This document shows, piece by piece, positions 1 through 9,090 of a DNA stretch of 41,230 bases (position 1 is the stretch's first letter; every line of letters begins with the position of its first letter). The stretch spans positions 1 to 41,230 of the forward strand of contig JAILEX010000004.1 of assembly GCA_024687185.1 (NCBI GenBank), given 5' to 3'. The translations under genes and the position numbers were made by a program. Origin of the DNA: Bacilli bacterium. Its GTDB lineage: Bacteria; Bacillota_I; Bacilli_A; RFN20; CAG-826. The notes beneath the pieces are model-generated. The model was not told the origin of the DNA. It ran no database searches and was given only the letters and a program-made list of their open reading frames with translations.

Positions 1-1558
1 CGCGATATTCACGGATGACCGAGACTTTGATCTGACCTGGATAGGTGAGTTCCTTCTCGATCCTTTCTCTCATTTGCTGCGCCATTAAGACGGCATCGGC
101 GTCGGTGATCTTCTCCGGGATGACCATAACGCGGATTTCCCTGCCGGCCTGGACGGCATAGGCTTTGTCGACGCCTTCGAATTCCTTCGCGAGGTTTTCA
201 AGGGCCTCGATACGCTTGACGTAGGTTTCCATCGTCTCGCTCCTAGCACCGGGCCTAGCGGCGGATAGGGTATCCGCGGCGGCGACGAGGTGAGCGATGA
301 CGTAACGGGCGGGTTTATCGCCATGGTGAGATTCGATGGCGTTTAACACAACGTCATTCTCGCCATATTTCTTGGCAAGCTGGGCACCGAGTTCGACGTG
401 GCTTCCCTCGACTTCGAAGTCGACGGATTTGCCGATATCGTGGAGTAGGCCAGCCCTGCGGGCAAGGTTGACGTCTAATCCGAGTTCACCAGCCATGACG
501 CCGGTAAGATAAGCGACTTCCATGGAGTGCTCCAACTGGTTCTGGCCATAGGAGGTACGGTAATGGAGGCGTCCGATATAGCTGCAGAGTTCCTTGTTGA
601 CCCTGGGCAAGCCGAGTTTGAAGCAGGCCTCTTCACCGTATTTCTGGGTGCTTTCGGCAACTTCCTTCCTCATCTTGGAGACGACTTCCTCGATCCTTCC
701 GGGCTGGATACGGCCATCGCGGACGAGGGATTCGAGGGTACGCCTTGCTATTTCCCTACGGATCGGGTCGAAGCAAGAGACGGTGATGACTTCGGGGGTG
801 TCGTCGATGACGAGGTCGACGCCTAGTTCGGATTCGAGGACCTTGATGTTACGGCCTTCGCGTCCGATGATGCGGCCCTTCATCTCATCGCTAGGAATGG
901 CGACGACGCTTACGGTCCTTTCGGTGGCGACGTCCTGGGCGAATTTCTGGCAGGCGAGGGTTAGGAGGTCAATGGCTTTCGCTTTGGCGGTGTCCCTGGC
1001 CTCGTCTTCTGCGTTTTTGATGTACTGGGCGATTTCCATGGACATCTTGGATTCGACCCTGGCCATGATTTCGTCGCGGGCTTCCTGGGTGGACATGCCG
1101 GCGACTTTCTCAAGTTCTTGGAGGATGGTGTCGATCTTGGCGTTTAACTCATCCTGCTTCTTCTTATAGGAAGCGATGGAGGAGTCGAGCGATTCGGATT
1201 TCCTCTCCAAGTTGTTTTCCTTCTCGATCAAGGCGGCATCGCGGTTATCGATGGCCTGGACGCGAAGGGCTAGGCGTTGCTCCTCGGCGGCGATTTCGCC
1301 ACGACGGCTCCTAGCATCGTTTTCCGCCTGCTGGCGGGCATCGAAGATGAGTTGTTGCGCTTCGTGCTTGGCGTCGCGAACGATCCTCTCTCCGTCTATT
1401 TTGGCATCGTGGATAATGCCCTCAGCCTCCTTTGTGGCGGTTTTCTTCTTGTTTTTGCCAAGTAGGAAAAAGACCAACACGGTAAGGCCGACGGCCGCAA
1501 CGACGGAGCCGGCCAGGATGCCAACCCAGACTCCGACGTCTAAAAGTGTTACGAACAT
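1..1558 (-). CDS. rny: Ribonuclease Y (3' end truncated by window edge)
   Basis: Reverse-strand translation MFVTLLDVGVWVGILAGSVVAAVGLTVLVFFLLGKNKKK..., long coiled coil, KH-like IPSDEMKGRIIGREGRNIKVLE, HD motif AGLLHDIGKSVD; frame still open at position 1. Confidence 0.96.
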   Translation of the reverse strand, partial: MFVTLLDVGVWVGILAGSVVAAVGLTVLVFFLLGKNKKKTATKEAEGIIHDAKIDGERIVRDAKHEAQQLIFDARQQAENDARSRRGEIAAEEQRLALRVQAIDNRDAALIEKENNLERKSESLDSSIASYKKKQDELNAKIDTILQELEKVAGMSTQEARDEIMARVESKMSMEIAQYIKNAEDEARDTAKAKAIDLLTLACQKFAQDVATERTVSVVAIPSDEMKGRIIGREGRNIKVLESELGVDLVIDDTPEVITVSCFDPIRREIARRTLESLVRDGRIQPGRIEEVVSKMRKEVAESTQKYGEEACFKLGLPRVNKELCSYIGRLHYRTSYGQNQLEHSMEVAYLTGVMAGELGLDVNLARRAGLLHDIGKSVDFEVEGSHVELGAQLAKKYGENDVVLNAIESHHGDKPARYVIAHLVAAADTLSAARPGARSETMETYVKRIEALENLAKEFEGVDKAYAVQAGREIRVMVIPEKITDADAVLMAQQMRERIEKELTYPGQIKVSVIREYR

Positions 1559-1832
1559 TTTATAGTCTCCTTGATAACAAACCTATATTGCATGCGCCCA
1601 CCAAAACCTAATGAAAGGAATCGGGTGTCTATCTATTTTATATGGCAATAGCCATTAAGGGATTGATTGACCGTTGGGTGTACCAATTTCGGTTCGACTT
1701 ATTTTAGCGCGTACGCGACAAGTAGGCATAGCAAAACTTTTTCCAGTTTTTCGCTGGGTTTTTGTCAAAAATATTGGGGTTTTGAGGCGTTTTTGGAAAA
1801 AATCCTATTCCGTAACGATAAGTCAAATTTAA

Positions 1833-3320
1833 TTATGAAGTGTAACTTCCTACCAAATAGGAGTTGCTTGAATCGGCGTTAGTGAGGTCATAGGTATGGC
1901 CGCTTTTGAAGCTAGAGGTAAGCAAATCCGCGCTTTGCGGACCATCGCTTCCTTTGGTGAATAAGACGTTTGGGTAGGTGGCGGCGTCTAGGGTCAAGGA
2001 GAAGGTGCCATTACCGTCCATCTTCTTTCCAGGCCAGGGTTCCAAGGCCTTATTGGTTTCTAGATTCCAGGCATAGCAATAGCAATTTTGCCAACTGGTT
2101 TTGACCTTCATGGTTATGCTTTCGCTAGAGTTAGTGGAAAGCAATTTGCCTACGTCCACCCTGCCTTTGCCGCAATTGGAGGAAGAGACCTTGCTCGAGG
2201 TCGTTATGGCATGGCAACTCGCATAGAGGTCGCTTTCGAATTTATCGACGCTGGCATTTGGGTATTTTTCAAAATATAGTGCGGCCATCCCAGCCACCTG
2301 GGGAGAGGCAAAGGAAGTCCCCTTCCAGCCGCTATCATAGGTCTTGCCGTCATAATGGCAGCAACCGAACATATCTTCGGCGGGGGCGAAGACGTCGCAG
2401 AATTCATGATCGGGAGAGGAATTGTAAGAAGAGCCGCTCCAAATCTCCCCTGAGCTATTAGCGGCTAGGCCACCTACCCCAATCACGCCAGGGGTGGCGC
2501 CAGGCCAGGTATATTCGTTTGGCATATTGTCCAATCCGCCATTGCCGCCTGCGGAAATAACGACGGTCCCATGTTCCCTGCAGTATGAAATAGCGTTATT
2601 GAAAACATTCGATAAATCCGAGCCATCGTCAACCAAATCGCCTTTGTAGTTATAATAGGAACCAATGGAAATCGTGATGACCTTTGCCCCTTTTTCGACG
2701 GCGTAATAAAACGCCTTCTCGATCGATTTGGGTTTGCAATCCGTCTTTAACAATAATAATGACGCGTCGGGCGCGACGCCCGCGACGCCTTTTTTATTGA
2801 TGGCGGCCGCGGCCACGCCCGCGCAGAAGGTCCCATGGCTATTGCCGAGGTCTTTTACGGATTCTAAACCAACCGAGGTCTTAACTAGGCCATCCCCATA
2901 TTCAAAGGAAGCCGAGGTAGCTAGGACTTTGCTACTACCGTCTTCATAATAGAAATCCTCATGATAGGGATTAAAGCCCGAATCGATGACGGCGATGGTG
3001 ACCCCATCCCCGCGATAAGTATCCCAGGTCGAATAGATGTCCCCGATATGGTTTAGGTAATATTGCCTACCGATATAGGGCTCATCCATCGGATTTAGGC
3101 GTTCTTTTTTCTCCTCGCTACTTATTGAAGCACTAGAGGAAAGGGACGAAGATTCCTCTTCGCCACTATTTTCGTCGCTACTAGATTCCTCGCTAACGGA
3201 AGTGACTTCCATGGCGCTACTAGATTCCTCGCTAGTAGTTACGCTAACGCTAGAAGAGGCGCTAGGAGAAGAACACGCGCAAAGAGATAAGGCAAGTAAA
3301 AGCAATGGCAAGGGTTTCAT
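1833..3320 (-). CDS. Subtilisin-like (S8) serine protease lipoprotein with Ser/Glu-rich linker and C-terminal CBM26-like module
   Basis: Lipobox LSLCAC; catalytic motifs VTIAVIDSG (Asp), NSHGTFCAGVAAA (His), GTSFASPQVAG (Ser); C-term resembles starch-binding module 26 (WNLETNKALEPWPGKKM...LFTKGSDGPQSADL). ORF track starts at 3338; MKPLPLLLL at 3320 is the more likely start. Confidence 0.9.
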   Translation of the reverse strand: MKPLPLLLLALSLCACSSPSASSSVSVTTSEESSSAMEVTSVSEESSSDENSGEEESSSLSSSASISSEEKKERLNPMDEPYIGRQYYLNHIGDIYSTWDTYRGDGVTIAVIDSGFNPYHEDFYYEDGSSKVLATSASFEYGDGLVKTSVGLESVKDLGNSHGTFCAGVAAAAINKKGVAGVAPDASLLLLKTDCKPKSIEKAFYYAVEKGAKVITISIGSYYNYKGDLVDDGSDLSNVFNNAISYCREHGTVVISAGGNGGLDNMPNEYTWPGATPGVIGVGGLAANSSGEIWSGSSYNSSPDHEFCDVFAPAEDMFGCCHYDGKTYDSGWKGTSFASPQVAGMAALYFEKYPNASVDKFESDLYASCHAITTSSKVSSSNCGKGRVDVGKLLSTNSSESITMKVKTSWQNCYCYAWNLETNKALEPWPGKKMDGNGTFSLTLDAATYPNVLFTKGSDGPQSADLLTSSFKSGHTYDLTNADSSNSYLVGSYTS

Positions 3321-3363
3321 GGAAATATGGTAGACCATCTTCGTCCATTTACAAAATAGAAAA

Positions 3364-3379
3364 GGCCCATTGCTGGGCC
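3364..3379 (-). terminator. Hairpin downstream of recA
   Basis: GGCCCAgcaaTGGGCC followed on the minus strand by TTTTCTATTTT. Confidence 0.75.
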
Positions 3380-3398
3380 AATTGGGTTTAAGGGTCGA

Positions 3399-4412
3399 TT
3401 AGTCTGGGATGGCGGGGGTCTGACGGAGTTTCGTCTCGATCTCATCGGTTAGATCGGGGTTTTCCATCAGGTAACGCTTGGTGGCTTCGCGGCCATTGCC
3501 GATCTTATCGCCATTATAGCTATACCAGTTGCCGGATTTCTTAAGGATCTCCCTCTCCTCGGCAAGGTCGACGATTTCGCCGAACTTGGAGATGCCTTCG
3601 CCATAGATGATCTCGATGACGCAGCTGCGGAATGGGGGCGCGACCTTGTTCTTGACGATTTTGACCTTGGCGGTGTTGCCGACGATGTCGCTGCCGCTTT
3701 TGATGGGTTCGGCGCGGCGGATCTCGACGCGGATAGTCGCATAGAACTTAAGCGCACGGCCACCGGTCGTGGTTTCGGGGTTGCCATACATCACGCCGAC
3801 TTTTTCGCGGATTTGGTTGATGAAGATGACGACGGTCCCGGTACGGTTGAGGATACCGGCGATCTTTCTCATGCCCTTGCTCATCAAGCGGGCTTGTAGG
3901 CCAACCTGGTTATCGGCCATGGTGCCATCGAGTTCGGCTTGGGGAACCAAAGCCGCGACGGAGTCGACGACAATCAAATCGATCGCGCCGCTGGCCGCTA
4001 GCATCTCGGTGATTTCCAGCGCCTGTTCGCCAGAATCGGGTTGGGAAAGGATGAGTTCGTCGATATCGACGCCCAGCTTTGCCGCGTATTCGGGGTCGAT
4101 TGCGTGTTCGGCATCTACGAACACGGCCCTTCCGCCACGCTGCTGGCACTGGGCGATCGCCTCTAGGGCAAGGGTGGTCTTACCTGAGGATTCAGGACCA
4201 TAGATTTCGATGATCCTGCCCTTGGGGTAGCCTCCTACGCCAAGGCATTCGTCTAGTAGCAAGGAGCCACTGGGGATGGAGTCAACGTCGACCTTGGGCC
4301 TTTCGCCTAGGCGCATGACGCTGCCTTTTCCGAATTGCTTCTCGATTGTCTTTAGGGCGTCATCGAGGGCCGCCGTTCTTTCGTCTTTTGGATTGGTAGG
4401 GTTTGGTACCAT
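3399..4412 (-). CDS. recA: Recombinase RecA
   Basis: Walker [28 protein letters not shown], full-length typical RecA. Confidence 0.98.
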   Translation of the reverse strand: MVPNPTNPKDERTAALDDALKTIEKQFGKGSVMRLGERPKVDVDSIPSGSLLLDECLGVGGYPKGRIIEIYGPESSGKTTLALEAIAQCQQRGGRAVFVDAEHAIDPEYAAKLGVDIDELILSQPDSGEQALEITEMLAASGAIDLIVVDSVAALVPQAELDGTMADNQVGLQARLMSKGMRKIAGILNRTGTVVIFINQIREKVGVMYGNPETTTGGRALKFYATIRVEIRRAEPIKSGSDIVGNTAKVKIVKNKVAPPFRSCVIEIIYGEGISKFGEIVDLAEEREILKKSGNWYSYNGDKIGNGREATKRYLMENPDLTDEIETKLRQTPAIPD

Positions 4413-4468
4413 ACAATTGTCCTCCTACTTACTATTTCGTTGTTTATCTGAAAAACGGACAGAATTTT

Positions 4469-4957
4469 TTATTTTTTCCGTTGCACGTCGCGGAACAAAG
4501 AGGCCACAAATCCGAGCATCGCATCGACGGTATCCTCGCGGATTGCCCTCCTGCTGCCCTTCAAATCCAAGGGGATGCCCCAGGTGTAATTGTTGTAATA
4601 AAGGCCTAAACAGACCCTTCCGACGGCCTTGCCATCTGGTTCCACGTCTGGGCCGGCGTTGCCGGTGCAGCTGACGATGATGTCGGCCTTCAGTTTGCTT
4701 CTGGCCTTCAAAACCATATCGACCGCGACCTGTTGGGAGACCACGCCATGCTTTTCGATGATGGCTGGATCCACACCCACAAGCTTCTTCTTCAATTCGG
4801 TGCTATAGCAGACGATGCCGCCGACATAGACCTTGCTCGCGCCAGGGATATCGGTCATGGTCGCCCCGAACAAACCGCCGGTGACCGATTCGACGGATGC
4901 TAAGGTCAAACCCTTTTCCTGGAGTTTGGCGAGTACGTATTTGGCGCGTTCGTTCAT
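4469..4957 (-). CDS. cinA: CinA C-terminal domain protein (nicotinamide-nucleotide amidase, PncC-like)
   Basis: LASVESVTGGLFGATMTDIPGASKVYVGGIVCYSTELKKKLVGV...VSCTGNAGPD; 162 aa, lacks the N-terminal domain of long CinA. Confidence 0.92.
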   Translation of the reverse strand: MNERAKYVLAKLQEKGLTLASVESVTGGLFGATMTDIPGASKVYVGGIVCYSTELKKKLVGVDPAIIEKHGVVSQQVAVDMVLKARSKLKADIIVSCTGNAGPDVEPDGKAVGRVCLGLYYNNYTWGIPLDLKGSRRAIREDTVDAMLGFVASLFRDVQRKK

Positions 4958-4960
4958 GGA

Positions 4961-5614
4961 TCAGTCCTCCTTAAGCACGCTTCTATTTTGGACGACGTAG
5001 ATGACACCGGAGATAATGCTCATCGCGGTCGCGATATAAATCATAATGACGGATGGGGCGCAATATAGCCTCACTATCGGATCCCAGCCCTCGGTGAAAT
5101 AGCTAAAGGGGAAATCGCCTAGCATGATGAAGGGAAGGGCGACCATCTGGAAGGTGGTCTTCAGCTTTCCAAACATGTTGGCGGCCAAGACAACGCCTTT
5201 TTTGCTCGCGGCGAAGCGGAGGGTGTCCACGATCAAGTCGCGGATGACCATCACGATGACGCAGAACACGGGAACCTGGACGAAGTCGTTGATGCCGGTC
5301 CAGGTGACGCAGAAGAATATCATCATGGAGTTGACGAGCATTTTATCGGCGATGGGGTCTAGGAATTTGCCTAGGTTTGTGACTTGGTTGTTTTTCCTGG
5401 CCAAATAGCCATCGAGCCAATCGGTGGCGCTACCGATCACGAAGACGACCGCGGCCACAAGCCCTGGAATGGTGATATGGGTGTTCCCTAGCGTATCTAA
5501 AGGAGAGAGCTGATTGGCCACGGAAAGCATACCCATGATGCCTAGATAGACCAAAAGAACGAATACGGACACAATGCGGACAAGCGTGATTTTCGTTGGT
5601 GTGTTGATTTTCAT
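4961..5614 (-). CDS. pgsA: CDP-diacylglycerol--glycerol-3-phosphate 3-phosphatidyltransferase
   Basis: CDP-alcohol phosphatidyltransferase motif ATDWLDGYLARKNNQVTNLGKFLDPIADK; MKINTPTKITLVRI start; position next to cinA/recA. Confidence 0.95.
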   Translation of the reverse strand: MKINTPTKITLVRIVSVFVLLVYLGIMGMLSVANQLSPLDTLGNTHITIPGLVAAVVFVIGSATDWLDGYLARKNNQVTNLGKFLDPIADKMLVNSMMIFFCVTWTGINDFVQVPVFCVIVMVIRDLIVDTLRFAASKKGVVLAANMFGKLKTTFQMVALPFIMLGDFPFSYFTEGWDPIVRLYCAPSVIMIYIATAMSIISGVIYVVQNRSVLKED

Positions 5615-5632
5615 GATGATTCAACTTGAATG

Positions 5633-5970
5633 AGTATCCGACCCTATAAGCCATGTTATGTCGAGGACGACAATTTATCTCAGGTTTCCCTGGCCCCTCG
5701 CCCTTCAATTCGGGTTTGGCGCTTCCCCTACCGATTTTGGGTTTCTCGCTTGTGGGGTTTACCTATCGTTTCATCTTGGCGTCGCCGCCAAGCTCGTCTC
5801 TGTGGCACCTTAGGGGATCCTATCTACTGGAGATATTCTCCCGCCGTTACGCGCTCCCGCGTACCCAAGCTTATCGCTTCGCTTGGCGCAATCACTACAG
5901 CCATCGCAGGCTGTGCGAGCATGGACTTTCCTCTACTATCGCTAGCAGCAGTCGTCTAGGTCGGATGTTC
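5633..5970 (-). ncRNA. rnpB: RNase P RNA (rnpB)
   Basis: Minus strand contains GAGGAAAGTCCATGCTCGCAC, GGTGCCACAGAGACGA, GGTAAACCCCACAAGCGAGAAACCCAAA, AACATGGCTTATAG; ends pair (ATCCGACC/GGTCGGAT, P1). Exact termini approximate. Confidence 0.95.
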
Positions 5971-5987
5971 TTTCTTTTCCTTTCCCC

Positions 5988-6365
5988 CTACTTGATAGAA
6001 TTCGGGTCGATGCCTTGGCGGTAAAGCGCGTTCTCGAGCTTCCGGATACGTGAGATCAGCTGGATGTTCTCGCTGCTTACGTTATCCGAATCCTTGACCC
6101 CGCGGAACTTTGCCTCGTAGGACGCCTTGGCGACCTCCAGGGATTTGATCTTATCCCTCTCCTGCCTTAAGGCATTCTCGAGGTTGATCGTATATTCCCT
6201 TGATTCCCTATAATAGGATTCGAACGCCATATAATCGCGGATGATTTGGTCGAGGAAATCGTCGACCTCCTCGGGATCATAGCCATTGCCATGGGGCACG
6301 AAGGTCTTTTCCAAAATCGATTTGGCATTCAAAGAGATGGTGGTGTTTTCTCCGCTACTGGCCAT
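5988..6365 (-). CDS. gpsB: Cell division protein GpsB/DivIVA family
   Basis: DivIVA N-terminal motif SILEKTFVPHGNGYDPEEVDDFLDQIIRDY, coiled coil. Start MASSGENTT (6365) has an upstream SD-like GAAAGGG. Confidence 0.88.
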   Translation of the reverse strand: MASSGENTTISLNAKSILEKTFVPHGNGYDPEEVDDFLDQIIRDYMAFESYYRESREYTINLENALRQERDKIKSLEVAKASYEAKFRGVKDSDNVSSENIQLISRIRKLENALYRQGIDPNSIK

Positions 6366-6456
6366 TGTTTTCCCTTTCCGCGGCCATAGCCGCTCCTGCT
6401 TATTATTATAAGCAAGCCCAATCACAACTTAAAGGGAAAAGGCGCGCTTTTGTGGT

Positions 6457-7194
6457 ATGATTTTCGGGATGAAAAGTTTAGTCAAAGCCCTTAAAAAACG
6501 CACCACCGCCGTCTTCTTCGACCTAGAGGGCACCGGAACCTCCCACGAAATCGTGGAAATCGGCGCCATCAAGGCCACCCTCAAGCCCGACGGCACCATC
6601 AAAAAGGTCTTCAAGCCCTTCCATTACTATGTCATGCCCAAGGCCAAAATGGGCTCCTACGTCTCTAGCCTTACCGGATTGACCGACCGCTTCCTAGAGG
6701 AAAACGGCATCCCCTTCCGAGTCATGCAGAAAAGCCTCACCAAATACGTTGGCAAAGACTATAAGAACGCCGTCTATTTCTGCTATGGCGACCAAGATCC
6801 CCATATGTTCATCTATAGCGCCGAAAACAATATGGACGCCTCCATGGAAGAGGCCAAATTCGTCGCCCACCATTGCTTCAATTTCCTCTCCTTCTTCTCT
6901 AGATACGTCACAGGCGACGATGGCAACCCCATCAATTTGACCAAGGCCTGCGACCTATTCGGGGTCAAGCCTACCGGCAAGGCCCACACCGCCTTAGCCG
7001 ACGCCTATGGCCTAATGAACCTATATAGCGCGTTTTTGGAGAAGACGGACCTCGTCGCCAGCGAATACCGCAAGACCCTATTTAGGGGTAGGGGGCTTCC
7101 CGAACCCTTTAGGATTGTCTTAGCCAGGCTCCAAAAAGGGGAAAGCATCGATTTGGCGACCTTCGACAACATCCTGAAGGAGAGCCTTGAGTGA
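6457..7194 (+). CDS. DnaQ-like 3'-5' exonuclease family protein
   Basis: FFDLEGTGTSHEIVEIGAI, and AHTALADAYGLMNLY (Exo III-like). Start could be 6457 or 6469. Confidence 0.82.
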   Translation: MIFGMKSLVKALKKRTTAVFFDLEGTGTSHEIVEIGAIKATLKPDGTIKKVFKPFHYYVMPKAKMGSYVSSLTGLTDRFLEENGIPFRVMQKSLTKYVGKDYKNAVYFCYGDQDPHMFIYSAENNMDASMEEAKFVAHHCFNFLSFFSRYVTGDDGNPINLTKACDLFGVKPTGKAHTALADAYGLMNLYSAFLEKTDLVASEYRKTLFRGRGLPEPFRIVLARLQKGESIDLATFDNILKESLE

Positions 7195-7790
7195 ACTACC
7201 CAGGCGGCATCGTCCCAAAAGGCGCCAAAGAGGGCAACGAGTTTGCCAGGAAAAGCAAAAAGGGCGCCAAAATCGCCGCGGGCAACCGTGGCATGGAATT
7301 TGAGTCCGACATCAACAAGTCCAACGAATACTATAAGGAAAAGGGCCTTTGCCTCGTCACGAAACGTCCCACCCCAATCAACGTGGTCAAGGTGGACTAT
7401 ACTCGTGGCGCCATCATCACCCAGGCCTATTTCGAAACTCAATCGACGACCGACTATAACGGCGTTTACGGGGGGCGTTACCTCGATTTCGAGGCGAAAA
7501 GCACCGTTTCGAAAACCTCTTTGAGCCTATCCAATATCAAGCCCCAGCAAATCGATCACCTCGAAAGGGTGCTCGAGCAAAAGGGCATCGCCTTCTTCTT
7601 GATCCACTTCTCCGCCCACGACGAGGCCTACTTCGTCCCAGCCGGGGAGATCATCGCCTTCTATAAGGAAAAGCCGCGCGCCTCCCTCCCCTATTCCTGG
7701 ATGAAGGAACACGGCAAACTGATCAAACAGGGCTATAGGCTTCGTTACGACTACTTGCCTTTGGTGGATTTCTTCTTCCCGGCGAAGTAG
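7191..7790 (+). CDS. recU: Holliday junction resolvase RecU
   Basis: GNRGMEFESDINKSNEYYKEKGLCLVTKRPTPINVVKVDYTRG...YGGRYLDFEAKST; GTG start overlaps upstream stop. Confidence 0.93.
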   Translation: MNYPGGIVPKGAKEGNEFARKSKKGAKIAAGNRGMEFESDINKSNEYYKEKGLCLVTKRPTPINVVKVDYTRGAIITQAYFETQSTTDYNGVYGGRYLDFEAKSTVSKTSLSLSNIKPQQIDHLERVLEQKGIAFFLIHFSAHDEAYFVPAGEIIAFYKEKPRASLPYSWMKEHGKLIKQGYRLRYDYLPLVDFFFPAK

Positions 7791-8401
7791 CAACGGCTAG
7801 ACAACAGGCAATTCTCGCATTCAGGCCCACGGGCATGGCATATGCGGCGTCCCAAAAAGATCAACTGGTGATGGCTTTTGATATGCCTTTCCTTTGGAAT
7901 GAGGCTTTCCAACTTCCTTTCGGTGGTTTCCGGGGAATCCCCTTCCTTTGTTAGGCCAAGTCTAGCGGATACGCGGAGTACATGGGTATCGACCGCGATC
8001 GCGGGCACCTTATAGCATTCCGCGAGGACGACATTCGCGGTCTTTATGCCGACTCCGGAAAGGGAGGTGAGTTCTTCTTTGGTTTTGGGCAATTCCCCAC
8101 CGAAGCGTTCCTCGATATCCTTGGATAAGGCGATGAGGTTCCTTGCCTTATTCCGATATAATCCAAGGCTATGGATCAATTCCTCCACTTCCTTTATATC
8201 GGCATTCGCCATCTCTTTTGAAGTGGGGAAACGCGAAAATAGGGCAGGCGTCACACGGTTTACGCTTGCATCGGTGGTCTGGGCGGAAAGGCTAACCGCG
8301 ACGATGCACTGGAAAGGCGAGGCAAAATTCAATTCGCAATGCGCGTCTGGGAAGAGGGTGTCCAAACCCTCCAAAAGAAAGGGGATGTCCTTCTTATTCA
8401 T
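7751..8401 (-). CDS. nth: Endonuclease III
   Basis: LSAQTTDASVNRVTPALF, HhH LTSLSGVGIKTANVVLAECY, VDTHVLRVSARLGL; Cys cluster C-x6-C-x2-C-x5-C near C-terminus. Confidence 0.96.
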   Translation of the reverse strand: MNKKDIPFLLEGLDTLFPDAHCELNFASPFQCIVAVSLSAQTTDASVNRVTPALFSRFPTSKEMANADIKEVEELIHSLGLYRNKARNLIALSKDIEERFGGELPKTKEELTSLSGVGIKTANVVLAECYKVPAIAVDTHVLRVSARLGLTKEGDSPETTERKLESLIPKERHIKSHHQLIFLGRRICHARGPECENCLLSSRCYFAGKKKSTKGK

Positions 8402-8407
8402 CCCCGC

Positions 8408-9076
8408 TTAGTCCTCATCATCGTCATCTAGCCACTTGGTGTTGGCGATTTCGATGGTCTTCGCTAGGTCCTTATCCCAGTCCTCTCCTACGCCGGAATA
8501 GCCTTCCTTATCGATATCGCCCCTACGGCGATAGGTGCGGAGGTTCCTATCAATCGTCTTAAACGTCCTTTTCCCGGTCGCAATCGACTCTTCGAGGGCG
8601 CTTTCGATCTCCTCGACGGTATAGCCATCGTCAAGCCAAGTGGAGAACATATCGCTTTCTATCGGGGACAAGGTCCTCTTTAGCCTTTTTTCGAAATAGG
8701 AATATAGGGTCTGCAAAAGGATCGCCCTTTCCTCGGAGGCAAGGTTTTGCTTGTCCTTGGTGACCGCGAGTTGGAATACCTTGTATAGCTTTTGGCGAAG
8801 GGGCTCAAGGGTGGTAACCATGTCCTTTCCCTTCGTCTCATAGGAGAGGAAATCCTTCTTTAGCATCTCGGCGAGGATGGAATCGAGCTCGCTTACCTTC
8901 AGATTCATCTTAAGGGAGAGGATATCCGCGGTGATGAAGGTGTTGTTTTGTTTGGATAGGTGGTCGATCATCAAAATGACCACGAGCATATCCTCTTTGA
9001 TGCCTAATTTCTTGTAATACTCAAGGAGTAAGTAGCGGAAGTCGAGTGCTTCCATCGATAACGGTGCGTCTGCCAT
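8408..9076 (-). CDS. dnaD: DnaD-like replication initiation protein
   Basis: FEKRLKRTLSPIESDMFSTWLDDGYTVEEIESALEESIATGKRTFKTIDRNLRTYRRRG (DnaD C-terminal domain), next to nth. Confidence 0.9.
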   Translation of the reverse strand: MADAPLSMEALDFRYLLLEYYKKLGIKEDMLVVILMIDHLSKQNNTFITADILSLKMNLKVSELDSILAEMLKKDFLSYETKGKDMVTTLEPLRQKLYKVFQLAVTKDKQNLASEERAILLQTLYSYFEKRLKRTLSPIESDMFSTWLDDGYTVEEIESALEESIATGKRTFKTIDRNLRTYRRRGDIDKEGYSGVGEDWDKDLAKTIEIANTKWLDDDDED

Positions 9077-9090
9077 GGCTAGAATCCTTT

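Noticed and set aside
594-1169. Plus-strand 191-aa ORF (and 85..324 -, 475..660 -, 527..826 +, 1176..1565 +)
   Set aside because: Alternative frames over the strong RNase Y coding sequence; low-complexity Ser/Arg composition typical of shadow ORFs.
1667-1882. Plus-strand 71-aa ORF between rny and the S8 protease
   Set aside because: No SD, overlaps the 3' end of the protease gene, AT-rich intergenic sequence.
5630-6024. Plus-strand ORFs 5630..5959 and 5653..6024, and minus-strand 5430..5708
   Set aside because: They lie over rnpB or the start of pgsA; the RNA motifs explain the sequence.
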